A DNA stretch of 64,000 nt from Larimichthys crocea (taxonomy: Eukaryota > Chordata > Actinopteri > Sciaenidae). Where the stretch lies: NCBI RefSeq assembly GCF_000972845.2, contig NC_040032.1, forward strand, positions 5,227,073 to 5,291,072, given 5' to 3'. The notes beneath the pieces are model-generated. The model did no database searches. It was not told the origin of the DNA and was given only the letters and a program-made list of their open reading frames with translations. Numbering within the stretch: position 1 is the first letter of the stretch; each line of letters starts with the position of its first letter. Below are positions 35,536-46,439 of the stretch, one piece after another. The position numbers were made by a program, and so were the translations under genes.

Positions 35536-36035
35536 CAGTGGTGGAGTATGTACTTTTACTACTTACTGAAATAAAAGTAGCAATATCACACTGTAAAAGT
35601 ACTAAAATTAAAAGTCCTTTAAAATGTTAATTTTTTAAAAGCATCAGTAGCAGCATGAACTATGTAAGTATCAAAAGTAAAAGTGTTGAGTGCAGAAAGA
35701 AGTCAATGTGAATGTGTTATATTATACTTTTGAAATATTATTAATGCATTAATGTGTGCATTGCATTTTATTGTTGTAAATGGATGCAGCTAATTTTAAC
35801 TACATGTTACTCAAGAAGATACTCAAGAACTACCTCAAATGTGTACTTCAGTGCTTATTTTATAAGATCATTATAATTTGTATGCAAAATCTTACATTGT
35901 ACAGTAACCATATCTGCTACATAAATGTATTGGAGTAGTAGTACAGTGGCGTGAAATGGGAATACCCGAGTAAAGTACAAGTAGCTCAAATGTGTACATA
36001 AATACAGTACTTGAGTAAATATACTTCCACCACTG
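35536..36035 (+). mobile_element. near full-length hAT-like non-autonomous transposon
   Basis: It begins CAGTGGTGGAG and ends TTCCACCACTG, giving short terminal inverted repeats of the CAG...CTG type typical of hAT elements. The body is rich in AAAAGTA and AAGTAC words and has no coding capacity. The flanking 8 bp on each side do not match, so any target-site duplication has decayed. It ends about 570 bp before the tcf7 start codon. Confidence 0.8.
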
Positions 36036-36159
36036 GAAATAAGGAAAACACAGATTTACATATATATTTCCCGAAACTGCAATATTAAACAAAACAATCA
36101 GATGTTGACATTTTTCCTATAGTGTTAGAATATTTGTTTGACTTTTAGTGAAGTTTTGG

Positions 36160-36608
36160 TGGCAAAACGCAGCAGCCCAGGGGACCGTGGATAGTGTGAA
36201 CACGGCCCTGGAAGTCATGAATAATGCCTGTTCAGCTGAGCTCGGGGAGGTGATGTCTCTTTAAGAGACTCAGCCCTCTGCCGAAACAATCGTACAACCC
36301 CCCAACAAGTCATCGGACCTGTCAATCATCCGGTCGGCGCCCTTTGATGTCGGGACTCCTCTCCTTGTCTTGGGCTCAAATGAGCTGTTTGCTGTTGTAG
36401 GGAAACATTAGTCCTCTACCAACCAGCAAGCCACATCTCAACTTTTTTTTCTGCATGTGGTGGGGGTTTCTACACTTTGGAGGCGCCCTAGACTGAGGAG
36501 ATTTAACAAAACCTTTGATTCTTTTCTTTATTTATACTTTTTTTTTGGGAGGGGGGGTTATTAATATTTTTAAGTCTATCATATATCGCAGGGTGGGGGG
36601 AAGTAGAC
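36160..36608 (+). promoter_or_regulatory. tcf7: tcf7 promoter and 5' UTR region
   Basis: Directly upstream of the tcf7 ATG the DNA shifts from AT-rich repeat to GC-richer unique sequence. It contains CCTTTGATG at 36341-36349, an exact TCF/LEF consensus; CCTTTGATT at 36512-36520, one base off; and the small palindrome GTCTCTTTAAGAGAC at 36255-36269. No TATA box stands out. The transcription start probably falls between about 36350 and 36500. A T run and a G run (36538-36557) precede the start codon. Confidence 0.6.
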
Positions 36609-36791
36609 ATGCCTCAGCTCAGCAGCGGCGGCGGGGACGACCTGGGAGCGAATGATGAGATGATAGCGTTCAAAGACGAAGGGGAGCAAGAGGAGAAAAT
36701 CCAAGAAAACGCGTTTACGGAGAGAGACCTGGCCGACCTCAAGTCCTCTCTGGTGAACGAGTCGGAAATAAATCAAAGTCCGAACGCAGCG
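36609..36791 (+). CDS. tcf7: tcf7 exon 1: beta-catenin-binding domain (residues 1-61)
   Basis: The exon starts at the only ATG that gives MPQL, the invariant TCF/LEF start. Residues known from human TCF7L2/TCF4-beta-catenin structures are kept at the same numbers: Asp16, Glu17, Glu24, Glu28 and Glu29, and the helix residues Leu41, Leu44 (Val44 in TCF4) and Leu48 in the segment [16 protein letters not shown]. The product acts in the nucleus as the docking site for beta-catenin. The exon ends in phase 0 at GCG/GTAGGT. The TG/GA repeat that follows is intronic, so the apparent read-through frame to 36899 is not protein. Confidence 0.96.
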
Positions 36792-38635
36792 GTAGGTGGC
36801 ACGGAGTGTGTGTGTGTGTATAACACAGAGAGAGTGTGTGTGTGTGTGTGTGTGAGAAAGCTTGTTTTATTTTACACGCTGCTGACAAGCGTTGAATGAG
36901 AGCGAGAGAGAAAAAAGTGCGCTGTGAAATGCCTTCAGGGTTACAGTAGTAAAAGTTCCCAGGCTACCAGAGGTTTACTACAATACAGGGATGCCAAATC
37001 ATAAAAAAAACACGCCATAAAGTATGAGAAAGGTTGTTTTAAACTCACTCTCACACTCTTGGACACTGTTTTTCTTCGGAGGGGTTTGTATCGCCCCTTT
37101 TCTGAACTTTCTCCCGGAGTGTCTCATTCCCTCCCCCGTGTTTGTTGTCGGTCCTTTGCAGGCGGTCAGACGGGGACAACAGGGCGAGCAGAGGGGCTTC
37201 GCAGAGAAACACCGGGAGCATCTCGACGGTGGTAAGAAAGAAACATGTACACACTCGCTCTCGTCTCATAGCCACTACTGTCTGTGAAAACAGCTGAGAA
37301 ACCCCCTCCTCCACCAGCGACCCCACCGTGTCAAAGAAGTGAGGAGTATTTTGGTCACGGGGGGACACGTGTTGCAGCATTTTTAAAAACAACAACAACA
37401 ACTTCAAAGAGTCGTTTTTCAGGTGTACACTGCAAAAAGATGTCCACGAACGTGTTCAGCTCTGCAGTTTATCTCTCGCATCTATGGCTTGGCGGAGAGA
37501 TTTCCTCTTGTTTCTGTTTCGAGAGAGAGATTCATGTTGTAAAGCTTGCTTTACATGTCAGTTTTAACAAGTTACAACTTGGCCTTGGATGTATTTACAT
37601 GGGTGAGACCTGCCCTTTTTTTTTTTTTTTTTTACTGTGATGTGTCAGGATGCATAGATTTCCAGATTTTTTTTTTTTTTTTTTTGCAGTGTAGGCTCTT
37701 GCCAGACTTTGCCAAAAGTGGGGTCAGCCAGGGTCCTTGAGATGCTTATTTAAGGGTTTTCTTTTAGGGTTGCCACCCAAAAGAACAGACCAAATTTCCC
37801 TTTCCCTCCCTAGAAGAAGGCACATTTAGAGAATGTATACATGCCGGTTTTAATTACAGGCGTCACTGTAGGCTGTGCTCGCTTGTGTAACTCATCGCAG
37901 CCGTTTCTCAAAGGGAAAAATTGAGCAAAATCTATCATCAAATGTGGATTTTAAGCATTCAAAACCCCCAAAGATGAAAAATCTTGCTGGCTATGAATGA
38001 TGCTGATTGGAATAATTTGTGTTCTGTCACCCTGGGACCATATAAAAACAAGTTTTAGCACCTTTTGGAGAAGGTTAACAAATGACAGGGAAAAGGGTGG
38101 GACAGTAAAAAAAAAACTTTTGTCTCTGTGTTTCATACACAACAGGTATAACCTAGTCATAGCTGACCTGCAGAGAGGCCTCTGATGCTTATTATGGGGT
38201 GGTGGTGAGAGATAAATTAACACATAGGCTACAGGAGTTCACGCCTCTCAGACTAGGTGGCGGTTGTAACGCTTTTGTCTCATGTATTGTCGTCTGGTGC
38301 TCATACAAGGATATAACATGTAGTAACCAGAACACTTGTAAATAGTTGACCTACTTTGTATGCACGTTTATTTTGGATGTCAGGTTTTTCTTTTTGTTCT
38401 GAGGCACATAGCTAAATCTTTAAAGCAGCGTCGTGGGAGTAAGTATGAGATAATATTTAAGTTTTAATCCTTATAGGGTGGATACAGTGTTTCATCCATT
38501 CCATAAGAAACTTATACATGAATTCAAACCTTATAAAACGATATATGTCCTCTTAGAGAGCATTAGAAGTTTCTTATTTAAAGTAACATTTTTAAAATGA
38601 TTGACTTTCTAACTCTTTTTCCTGTCTGACCTCAG
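36792..38635 (+). other. tcf7 introns 1 and 2
   Basis: Intron 1 (36792-37161) opens with a GT/GA microsatellite at 36805-36856. Intron 2 (37232-38635) has two long T runs (37617-37633, 37667-37685) and an ACA triplet run near 37388-37402. No other feature is seen. Confidence 0.85.
37162..37231 (+). CDS. tcf7: tcf7 exon 2 (residues 62-84 and one base)
   Basis: After the acceptor TTTGCAG (ends 37161) the frame reads AVRRGQQGEQRGFAEKHREH and then LDG, with the last base joining exon 3. It aligns in position and style with the basic/acidic linker exon of LEF1 (…DKAREHPDDG…) and TCF7L2. The donor is G/GTAAGA at 37232. This linker is weakly conserved between paralogues. Confidence 0.9.
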
Positions 38636-38742
38636 TGTCAAAGCACCAAGATGGAGGCATGTACAAGACGCCGACGTATCCAGGGTATCCGCTCCTGATG
38701 CTGCCCGACCCTTACTTCCCCAACAGCTCGGTTTCTCCATCT
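38636..38742 (+). CDS. tcf7: tcf7 exon 3 (residues 85-120)
   Basis: Following CCTCAG the frame completes Val85 and reads SKHQDGGMYKTPTYPGYPLL, then MLPDPYFPNSSVSPS. The KHQDGG, YPGYP and PDPY..NSSVSP elements match the conserved proline-rich block after the beta-catenin-binding domain in TCF/LEF proteins (TCF7L2 has KRQDGG, YPGYPFIMIPD and NGSLSP). The donor is GTAAGT at 38743 and the exon ends in phase 0. An overlapping minus-strand frame is a shadow. Confidence 0.94.
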
Positions 38743-38759
38743 GTAAGTGCAACTCTGTT

Positions 38760-41020
38760 TTAATTCTCCTGCGGGCTGATGTGCATCGGTCACTGTTTAG
38801 TCTCCTCATGGTTTCTTGTGTCAGCAGCTGAGGGCAGTCTGAGGTCCTTATCTGTTCCCTGTTTACGTCCTACTTTGGTGCAAGTTTGTGCACTTCTGCT
38901 CCTATTTGTATTCTTTCTTGGAACTGAGTCCAAACACTGAACACATGGTTTTGTGCTTCAGGAGGGGATTTATGTGATCAAATAATATTCATCGTTGGTG
39001 CTGAAAAACAGAAACATACACCCGGGGATGGAGATGTTTAGAGCTTGGTGGTTGCTGGCTAGTGTTTTTTTGTATTTTATTTTATTTTTTCTGGCTAAGG
39101 TAAATAGATCCTCAGTAGGCAAAACTTGATATTAACAAACAGAGATGATACAGACGGATAAAGTGTTGGTGATTTTTCTGATCTTTTTGGATAAAGGCGT
39201 GAGCATTAATTTTGGGTATTTCTGCTTTTTCCTTTTATAATTTTAATTTAATTTGTTGTGGATCTAGTCTTGTAAATTAGTGAACCGCCACTTGCATCAG
39301 CTTAAAAATCTGCAGTGTCTTTACCTGTTGGATGGGCTCGGCACACTATGTCCTCATTTATAATATTTCAAACATTTACGTCTTACAAAAATAGTATTTT
39401 TATCTCTATATACTGATTTTATTTTTGTGGTTCCTTTGTGGTGAATCAAATGTTCCTTTCACAGTCATGCTCCTTTTAGATATAGTAATATGTGATTGAG
39501 ATTCCGTTTATGGCGTACTCCATAGTCGATAAAGAAACAAGAAATGAGGCAAAAAAGGCAGAATCATATCAGAATCACAGCACTGCAAATCACTCACAAA
39601 CTTTACATGAGTTCTAATTTAGCTTTGAACTGTGCTGCCTCCCCTCCGACTGCCTCATGAAATAGAGCGGTATTTAAAACATGCTCGGCGCCGCAGCCTC
39701 ATGAGGAAAACCAGAGAGAGAGCTTGTTTTTGTTTACGCCTTTGCTGAAGCTGGAATATGATTGATGTCGTCATCACGAACCGTTTCACGTGACGTTTTC
39801 CATCTGTGTGTACCGTGCACAAATGACAAGAGGTTTGTTGCTGCCTTAATAGCTGTTCTGAGTGTTAAACCGTTGCAACAAACACCAGAAAGACTCGTGG
39901 ACGGATTTCAAGTCGGTAGTATCACTCATCCAGCCAGACAGCGTTAAAAAATTCATCATAAAATCCCTTCAAGTCACCCATAAGAACGAATATCCATGGA
40001 TGGGCTGACTAATTGCACCAAACATGAGCAGTTGTGCCTAATTCATATTTCACGTGCTGTGTAATCCTGTTGCCTGAATTAACCCCCTGCTCGAGCAGAC
40101 AAGACATTGCTAAACAGCAGAGATGTCTGTTTATGAGATCACATGTACGGTAGGCTGATCTAATGTGAGGCACAGTGAATTAGGAATCTGCTGTAACACA
40201 AAATCAGGTTTATGGCCAGAAAATGTGATTTGCTAATGACACCTTGAAGTCTCTAAGTGTTTTACCACAATGTCCCCTTCAAAGTCCAGGTCAAGACCCG
40301 GCGGCTAGTCATGGGAAATGTGAAATGGGTCACTGAAGGGTCAAAGAAAAAAACAAAAAAAGGATGACTATCTCAAAGTAAAATAATTCCTTGAAAAACC
40401 TCAAGCTCCCCACATTGTTTTAGAAAACAATTTTTTCAAGCTCTAGTCTATGAAAAAACAAACTGTAATTTTAGCATCGAGGCTTTCTGCGAACGCAGCG
40501 TCTTAGCTCCACCGTAGTCGACAAAAGGTTAATGTGTTTATACCTGAGTAATATATCTGTGTGACTTTAAGCTGCCTGGTTTGAACTTGCTCGCCTGTTC
40601 AAAAAAGGTTAGGTACAAACTTTGTCTTTGTTTTTCTTGGTATAGGAAAATCCTCGACGATAATCGTTGCACTTGTTGGGTCTAACGCCCGAAGGTGCGT
40701 TTGTTTGCGAGAGCGGCACGTGTACGCACGACAGCATTCTCCCAGGAAATCACATTCTGTAACTCTAAGCCTGTTGTTCATACCCCCTACACCGAATAGA
40801 AGTGAATGAACTACTAGTACGAGAGAGCGTATTCATATTTCCTTGAACATCCTTTGTACTCCTCATTGCATAACGCGGCACATCCGGCATCGTGTTAGAC
40901 AAACATGGTGAGCAAGTGTGATGGCATGTGCGACTCATCAGTGCGTCTCTACTTCTTCTACTTGGCTTCACAGTCTTCTCCTCTCTTTCTCCATCCCTGG
41001 AGCGCTGACCACAGAGCCTC
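38760..41020. other. tcf7 intron 3, first part
   Basis: Unique-looking sequence with modest GC content and no simple repeat above 20 bp. The 39640-39960 stretch is CpG-containing and not repetitive. No exon, RNA gene or transposon was recognised. Confidence 0.55.
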
Positions 41021-41035
41021 TCAGAGATTGTTTTT

Positions 41036-41305
41036 GTTGAGGGTGGGATGGTGGCGGGGTGGGGTTGGTGGAAGGGGGGTGGGGGGGGGGCTCCGTGGTG
41101 GCAAGATAAAGAGCACTTTCTTTCCCCCGTGTGTCTTCGAGACTCCACACAATGCTCACTTGTTGCTGCTTCCCTTGTAATTAGCCCGCTGGTTTTGAGG
41201 CGGTAGCGGCGTATCAGGCCCCGTCTACCTGCCACTTGAAAGGACTGAGAGTAGTGGTTTAGAGGGGTTGGGGGGAGAGCGGGGGGGTGTTGGGGTGGGG
41301 CAGAT
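41036..41305. promoter_or_regulatory. G-rich, quadruplex-prone patch
   Basis: The plus strand has dense G runs at 41041-41095 (GGGTGGGATGG through a run of ten G) and again at 41262-41300. Each has well over four runs of three or more G within short loops, which fits the G-quadruplex pattern. CpG-containing sequence lies between them. Reading frames on both strands are proline/glycine-rich artefacts. Confidence 0.5.
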
Positions 41306-41960
41306 GATTATGGATGGAAGGGATGGATCGGAAACTATAGGGTCTAGGAGAATGACAGAAAAAACGGCTTGTGTTTGGTGTTTTCCGAGTGTCGTGATGT
41401 TAACGCGGGACAAGGCAACACATGTTACATCTTTTGAAAGGTCCCCCGCTTTACTGCTGGTGTTTTATGGCGTTTGCACCTCTAGGAAGCTCACGGTGAC
41501 GTCTGCAGAATTCTCTTTTTTTGATTGACAAGAAGCACAAAACCCGAAGATGTCTTATGTAACAGTCACATAAAAAGCAGCATTCAGAGAGATGGCAGCA
41601 GATTTAGCTGAATTTTTTTCTGTCAATCAATGATTAGAAGAATATTTAAGCACGCATGTTTTATGGGGCCTTCTCTGTAAGCCTACCTTTTCAGTGATGG
41701 TAGCAACTTTTTATCCAGCTGTCCCTGATTTGCTCCTATGCATCAAACTGATATTTTATCAATACAAAGTAGTTCATGAGTGTAATTGCATGTTTGGAAG
41801 GTTGCTAGATTAAAAAAACAATTCAGTGTAGAATCAGTTTGGTCAGTCTTTGAAGCTGTCTCAGCCGAGCAATCGTGTATTCATCGTGCAGAGAGATTTA
41901 TATTTAATGTAGATAGTTTATTCATCTTTAAGTAATTATTTAAAGCCGAACATTCTCTGC

Positions 41961-42172
41961 TTTCAGCTCCTCAAATGTGAGAACTTTCTCTGTTTTTTAT
42001 CACTGTAAGATGAATATCTTTGTGTTTTTGGCTGTGGTCAGACAAAACAAGACGCCTGAAGACATTACCCTGAGATCTGAGACGATGTGAGGGTTTTCTG
42101 ATGTCTTATAGGTCAAACGATAACTTGTGAAAATAATCTGTAGATGAATCGATAACATTCATTAGCAGCAGT
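41961..42172 (-). mobile_element. degraded fish DNA transposon (AGGGCTGCAACTAATGATTA family)
   Basis: On the minus strand the order of blocks is the same as in the copy at 57749-58087. On the plus strand it is visible as GTAAGATGAATATCTTTGTG, GACAAAACAAGACGCCTGAA, GGTCAAACGATAACTTGTG and AAAATAATCTGTAGATGAAT. It has no coding capacity. The terminal GCAGCCCT-type end is worn to GCAGCAGTC. Confidence 0.65.
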
Positions 42173-42497
42173 CCTTTTATGTTAGATGCAAGGTTATACT
42201 ATTATTAGTTTGTTTGTAAAGAGGCGATGATGGGAATCTTCCAAGTCAGTGGGAACCGAGATGTTGTCAGCATTTACCATTTTTATCAGCAAAACAAATT
42301 TCTCAAAACCCCTGTGTATTCCTGTAAACTCCTTTTTAAACTGTTAAACTCATTGTGAGAACATCAACGACATCAATGACTGTAAGTCAGATATTAATTA
42401 TAATATATTTGTCCCTAACCTCTCCCGGATACTGCGTGGGTTGTTGTACAAAACTAATGTAATAATTCTATCTGATTTTCAAAATATTTGATTATTC

Positions 42498-42502
<5 letters not shown>

Positions 42503-42530
<28 letters not shown>
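42503..42530. repeat. poly-T run
   Basis: Twenty-eight consecutive T, possibly the A tail of a minus-strand retroposon, but no body is recognised beside it. Confidence 0.9.
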
Positions 42531-43005
42531 GGAAGGTTTGAATCCAAAACGTCCAGGGACGTCAATCGTTTGTCTCAGTCTGATCTCACAGAACAGAAGC
42601 TCTTCTGAAGAGATTAACGTATCATTTTCCATGTTCACATGAAGCAGATTGTCTGAAATAGACAAAAAGGATGGATAAATCACAACCCTTATTCTTCTGG
42701 CATTAATTTTAACATCTCATGTATAAAAGCTTCTAATCTCTGTTAAGAAGTGAAAACTAGAGACTGTCGAGGCGGCTGCAAAGTGTTTTCCCTCTGTATC
42801 CCATTCAGCGATAATACTCATATTACAACATTTCATGGGACTTTTCACTGTTGTCATATTAATGTAGATATCAGCTGTCCTTTTGGGGGATGTGGCCAAA
42901 GAGGGAGATTTGTGGGATTCAGAGATATGACTAAACTGCCTCAGCTTGTTGTCTTTGGATAAAGCTTTATCCGGAGTGTGTCAGACAGTGCATATTGTGT
43001 TTGTT

Positions 43006-43009
<4 letters not shown>

Positions 43010-43038
<29 letters not shown>
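43010..43038. repeat. (GT)n microsatellite
   Basis: A GT run of about 28 bp. Further short GT runs occur at 43105-43122 and 43228-43242. Confidence 0.95.
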
Positions 43039-43043
<5 letters not shown>

Positions 43044-43835
43044 CTTTCATTACACTAAAGTCATTTGTATGTATCTACGGTTTGGGCATCTTTTCTGCGC
43101 ACACGTGTGTGTGTGTGTGTGTCTTCATCTGCATGTGTCCTCCTTAAGTTTGTCGCCGTAGGCTTGTGTTTGTATCCAGGCTTCATGGTGTGTTTTATGC
43201 GCTAATGTTTGCTGTATGGTTTGTTTGTGTGTGTGTGTGTGTTTGTTATCCAGAGTTTGTGGATGCAGTGGTATGTGTGTATAATGCTGTGGATTACCAG
43301 CAGACCGTGTTTATGAAAGGATCATGAGTCTTTGTCGTCTCCAGGAGTCAAACCCAAGGGAGGGGAGATCGTCAATAAAAACTGAGCATCGTCCTCTCTT
43401 CAGCATCATCTCTCTCCCAACTCCTTTCCTATTTTCCTTTTCCACCTCTCCATCTCTTCCAGCTCACGAGTGCTGCCGTGCGGCTGAGCAAATATATATT
43501 TTGGTGTGTTGATCTGTGGTTATGCTAACACTGTCGTGTGTTGTTTTTAATGGTCGATTATGGTTTGCGAAGACATTTCATAGAAAGTGGACCAAATGCA
43601 AGAAGGAATAGAGAAAGCAGAGAGGAGCAGGGAAAGAAGAGTTGAAAAACAGACCCATCATAGGTCTGCATCACATTTTGGTTACCAAGTGTTATTGTTA
43701 TTGTGGACTTATTTGTATTAATACCAGCTTATTGTAATCTAATGACCGTTCTTTCAAACAAAGATCTTTGTAGACAACACAAATGACTAAGCTCCCCTTT
43801 AGATTCCCTCTAAAACTTCTAATATCAAAGAAAAG

Positions 43836-43836
43836 A

Positions 43837-43878
<42 letters not shown>
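43836..43878. repeat. (ATT)n microsatellite
   Basis: Fourteen tandem ATT units. The tyrosine-rich frame through it is an artefact. Confidence 0.97.
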
Positions 43879-43879
43879 C

Positions 43880-45180
43880 ATACCGTTGTTGCCGCGGAGT
43901 CTGATAGCACAACAAGTGGCAATCAGAAAATAGCAACGCCCCTGTGGGTTAGAACAAAGAAACAGCAGAAATAAAATAGTAGAAGTCACATTGCATCATA
44001 GTTGAGATTGAAATTAGCGGGTTGCGCATCCTCTAAAACAACAAACAAGTGTCGTACATTTCCTGAGGTGGCCAATGACTCACAAAGAGTGACTGGTGGT
44101 TAGCGCTTATATTTTGACGTAGGAAGTATTTAGATGAGATTGAATTATTATATCAATAATTATATAATATATCATTACCAAGCTTTTTATGAGATCAGCT
44201 TCTATGTCCAGGCGTACAACAACTCACAACCCGGATTGAAGTTTTTGCATTCAGATCAGTTTCAATCAGCCGAAAACCGTAAGAAGATAAATCAAACGTG
44301 ATATGGCGTGATGAAGTGACGGTTGACTGTTAAAGACACTCTGTTGCCAGACTGCGAGACGTTCAGCCTGTCCTGTTTGCAGGTCATTGACTGCAAATTG
44401 AAAAGCAATTAAACCTAGCGTCTGATATTCGGCGGCATGCAGTTTTATTCACTGTCAGAGAGGCTGTGAAACTCCCTCTGATGTGGAAGCTGTGGTCACA
44501 CGAAGACGTCAACAAGCTCCGAAGACAACACACCGCTCTGAAACACTTTCCCGCTCTCTGTACCTGGACGAGGGCTTACTGTATTAACCAGTACATTTTG
44601 GGAAAGTTAAATGTTGTTGTTGTTGTTGTTTTTTTAATGCTGTTTGACAGTATGCAAACTTAGTCACAGGAATTTACAAGCCGGTGTTTTAACAGCTCTG
44701 CGTGCAGTGTCATTATCTTGTTTGGGGGAATTTCCTGCTCATTTGACATTTCGTTTCACAGACTAAAATTGAAAATTGACAGGAAGAGTACTGAGAGACA
44801 GTTTACATGTTTGGGAAGGGTGGGGGGTCGTCATTTCTAACACCCCAAAGACTCAGCTGCAGTGTGTTTTTTTTTTTTTTTTTTTAAATTTTGAACTATC
44901 TCAGCTTTCAAAATGACCCTTCATGGCTTTTTATGAACCGAAATAGAATTTCCAAATCTTGCAAACAACAGTGGAATAACGCACTTCAGCTGACAGCCTG
45001 TTTGCTCTGTATTTTTTGGGGAGAATGTTAAGTTTCATGCCTCTGCCCCATACACTTCCTCATACCTCCTCCTCTCCCTCGTATTCATTCAGAAATCAGC
45101 TGCTGTTGCTAACAAGCTCCCCTTCCCCACCCCCCACCACCCCCTTTTTCCTCCTTGTATCTCCCAAATAACACAAAGTC
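43880..45180. other. tcf7 intron 3, 43.9-45.2 kb
   Basis: Mostly unique sequence. The 44310-44560 stretch is balanced in composition and carries TGCAAATTGAAAAGCAATTA (44393-44412), a homeobox-like palindromic arrangement. Poly-T lies at 44867-44885. No exon is recognised. Confidence 0.45.
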
Positions 45181-45480
45181 GATCCTCCAAGATCAAGGGA
45201 ATGGCATGTGTGTGTGCAAGTCTCTAGGATCTTGCCACTTCCTTGTTTCCCATTGTGTTGCGGTGTTGACAGGGGGGTTGTTCAGCCAGCCCCTAGTCCC
45301 TGGGTAAACAATGGCAGCAACACAGGCTGAGGCCTCTCTAATCCCCCCCTTTATGCAGACCCAGGGGCTGGGATGAGCGGTGCTGGGGCCTCCCTGCCTC
45401 TGACTGGTTACGATAAGGACCCCGCCACTAAGATTTAAGAGGCCTAAAAGAAAAGCAGCTTTCACTGGAAGGCAGCAAAA
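45181..45480. promoter_or_regulatory. candidate conserved non-coding element in tcf7 intron 3
   Basis: About 300 bp with balanced composition, no simple repeats and no transposon similarity, in contrast to its AT-rich surroundings. It contains AAACAATGG (SOX-like, 45306-45314) and GATCAAGG near 45191 (one base from a TCF core). The 90-codon minus-strand frame has no recognisable domain. Conservation is a prediction from appearance only. Confidence 0.35.
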
Positions 45481-45844
45481 GCTGGGGTCGCATTGGAAAT
45501 CTTACATCTCCAAGTGTCTTTAAGGACTGTTTGTTTTTTTTACATACACTGCCATTGTTGCGATGTATGTAAGTGTGAGATTATGATTGTGGAAAGTCTA
45601 AGATTATGAGGTTGACGATAGGACGGCAAATCTCCATTATTGCTCTAAGCCAGAACATGCAAAAATCTGTGAGTGTGGGAGAAGTTTCCAACTTTTACAT
45701 CACTCATTTTTTTTGTATTTATTATATTTCTAACAAAATTTAAACCACAGAAGTAAGAAAAATTCTCCTCAACAAAACTATTTAATCTAGAGAACTAATA
45801 TTAACAATATTAACATATTAAACATATTATATAGACATATATTA

Positions 45845-45882
45845 ACAGCCCCACACCTGATGAGATTCAGGTGTGAGGCTGT
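45845..45882. repeat. hairpin (16-bp stem, one mismatch, 6-nt loop)
   Basis: ACAGCCCCACACCTGA (45845-45860) pairs with TCAGGTGTGAGGCTGT (45867-45882) except for one C/A mismatch, around the loop TGAGAT. No T run follows, so it is not a terminator. It lies 8 bp before an exact tandem duplication. Confidence 0.95.
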
Positions 45883-45890
45883 AACTGAGG

Positions 45891-45974
45891 ATTATTTTAA
45901 ACAACTGATCATTTGTTTAGTCTTCATCATGAATTATTTTAAACAACTGATCATTTGTTTAGTCTTCATCATGA
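45891..45974. repeat. exact 2 x 42-bp tandem duplication
   Basis: The 42-bp unit that begins ATTATTTTAAACAACTGATC and ends TTCATCATGA is present twice with no differences (45891-45932, 45933-45974), and four more bases of a third unit follow. The perfect identity indicates a recent event, or an assembly duplication. Confidence 0.97.
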
Positions 45975-46439
45975 ATTACAAATTCCCAGACATAAGGTAA
46001 CCTAACCAGATATTTAGTTTTGTCTGACCAGCACAAATATAGATAGAATAGATAGAAATATTTATTTTTCTATCTAAAAAGCAAAGGAAATATATTCACA
46101 TTTTAAAGCTGCAAGAAGTGACATTTATGTCTGAAATAATCACTTGAAACATACCTAGATCTACATTCAACCAAGATCAGATAAAAAAACAAGTTGTATA
46201 ATTATATCTATAGAAGTGGAATCATAAATCAACACGTGTCGCATCACAAAAATGCATTTAATAGCTAAATAATATAGTATAGAAGTATCTGCGTGTGTGG
46301 TCTCGTCACAGGTTAGCACCTTCAGTCGGTCTCTCAGGTAGCCCCCCTCTGCTTTGAACAGGAAATATGAGCAAGAGATCAAAATAGATGTGGACGAAGA
46401 CAGAGAGTTTGAAGAGGGACGGCTGCAGAGGTAAGGGGA

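Larger units (their letters stand above)
36609..38742 (+). other. tcf7: tcf7 gene, 5' coding part (exons 1-3)
   Basis: Three exons (36609-36791, 37162-37231, 38636-38742) join in frame into 120 residues that start [20 protein letters not shown]. This is the N-terminus of the TCF/LEF family, which recruits beta-catenin to DNA in Wnt signalling. All introns are GT-AG. Among paralogues, TCF7L2 is the closest by eye in exon 1, while exons 2-3 differ from LEF1, TCF7L1 and TCF7L2. The divergent vdac1 neighbour, as at human 5q31, decides for tcf7. The HMG box, Groucho-binding region and C-terminus are outside the window. Confidence 0.92.

Noticed and set aside
40765..41235. 156-codon minus-strand frame
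   Set aside because: It spans the G-rich patch; proline runs come from poly-C on that strand and no domain is visible. It is antisense inside the tcf7 intron without splice support.
45891..45974. CRISPR-like direct repeat
   Set aside because: Only two abutting copies without spacers; it is a simple tandem duplication in a vertebrate intron.
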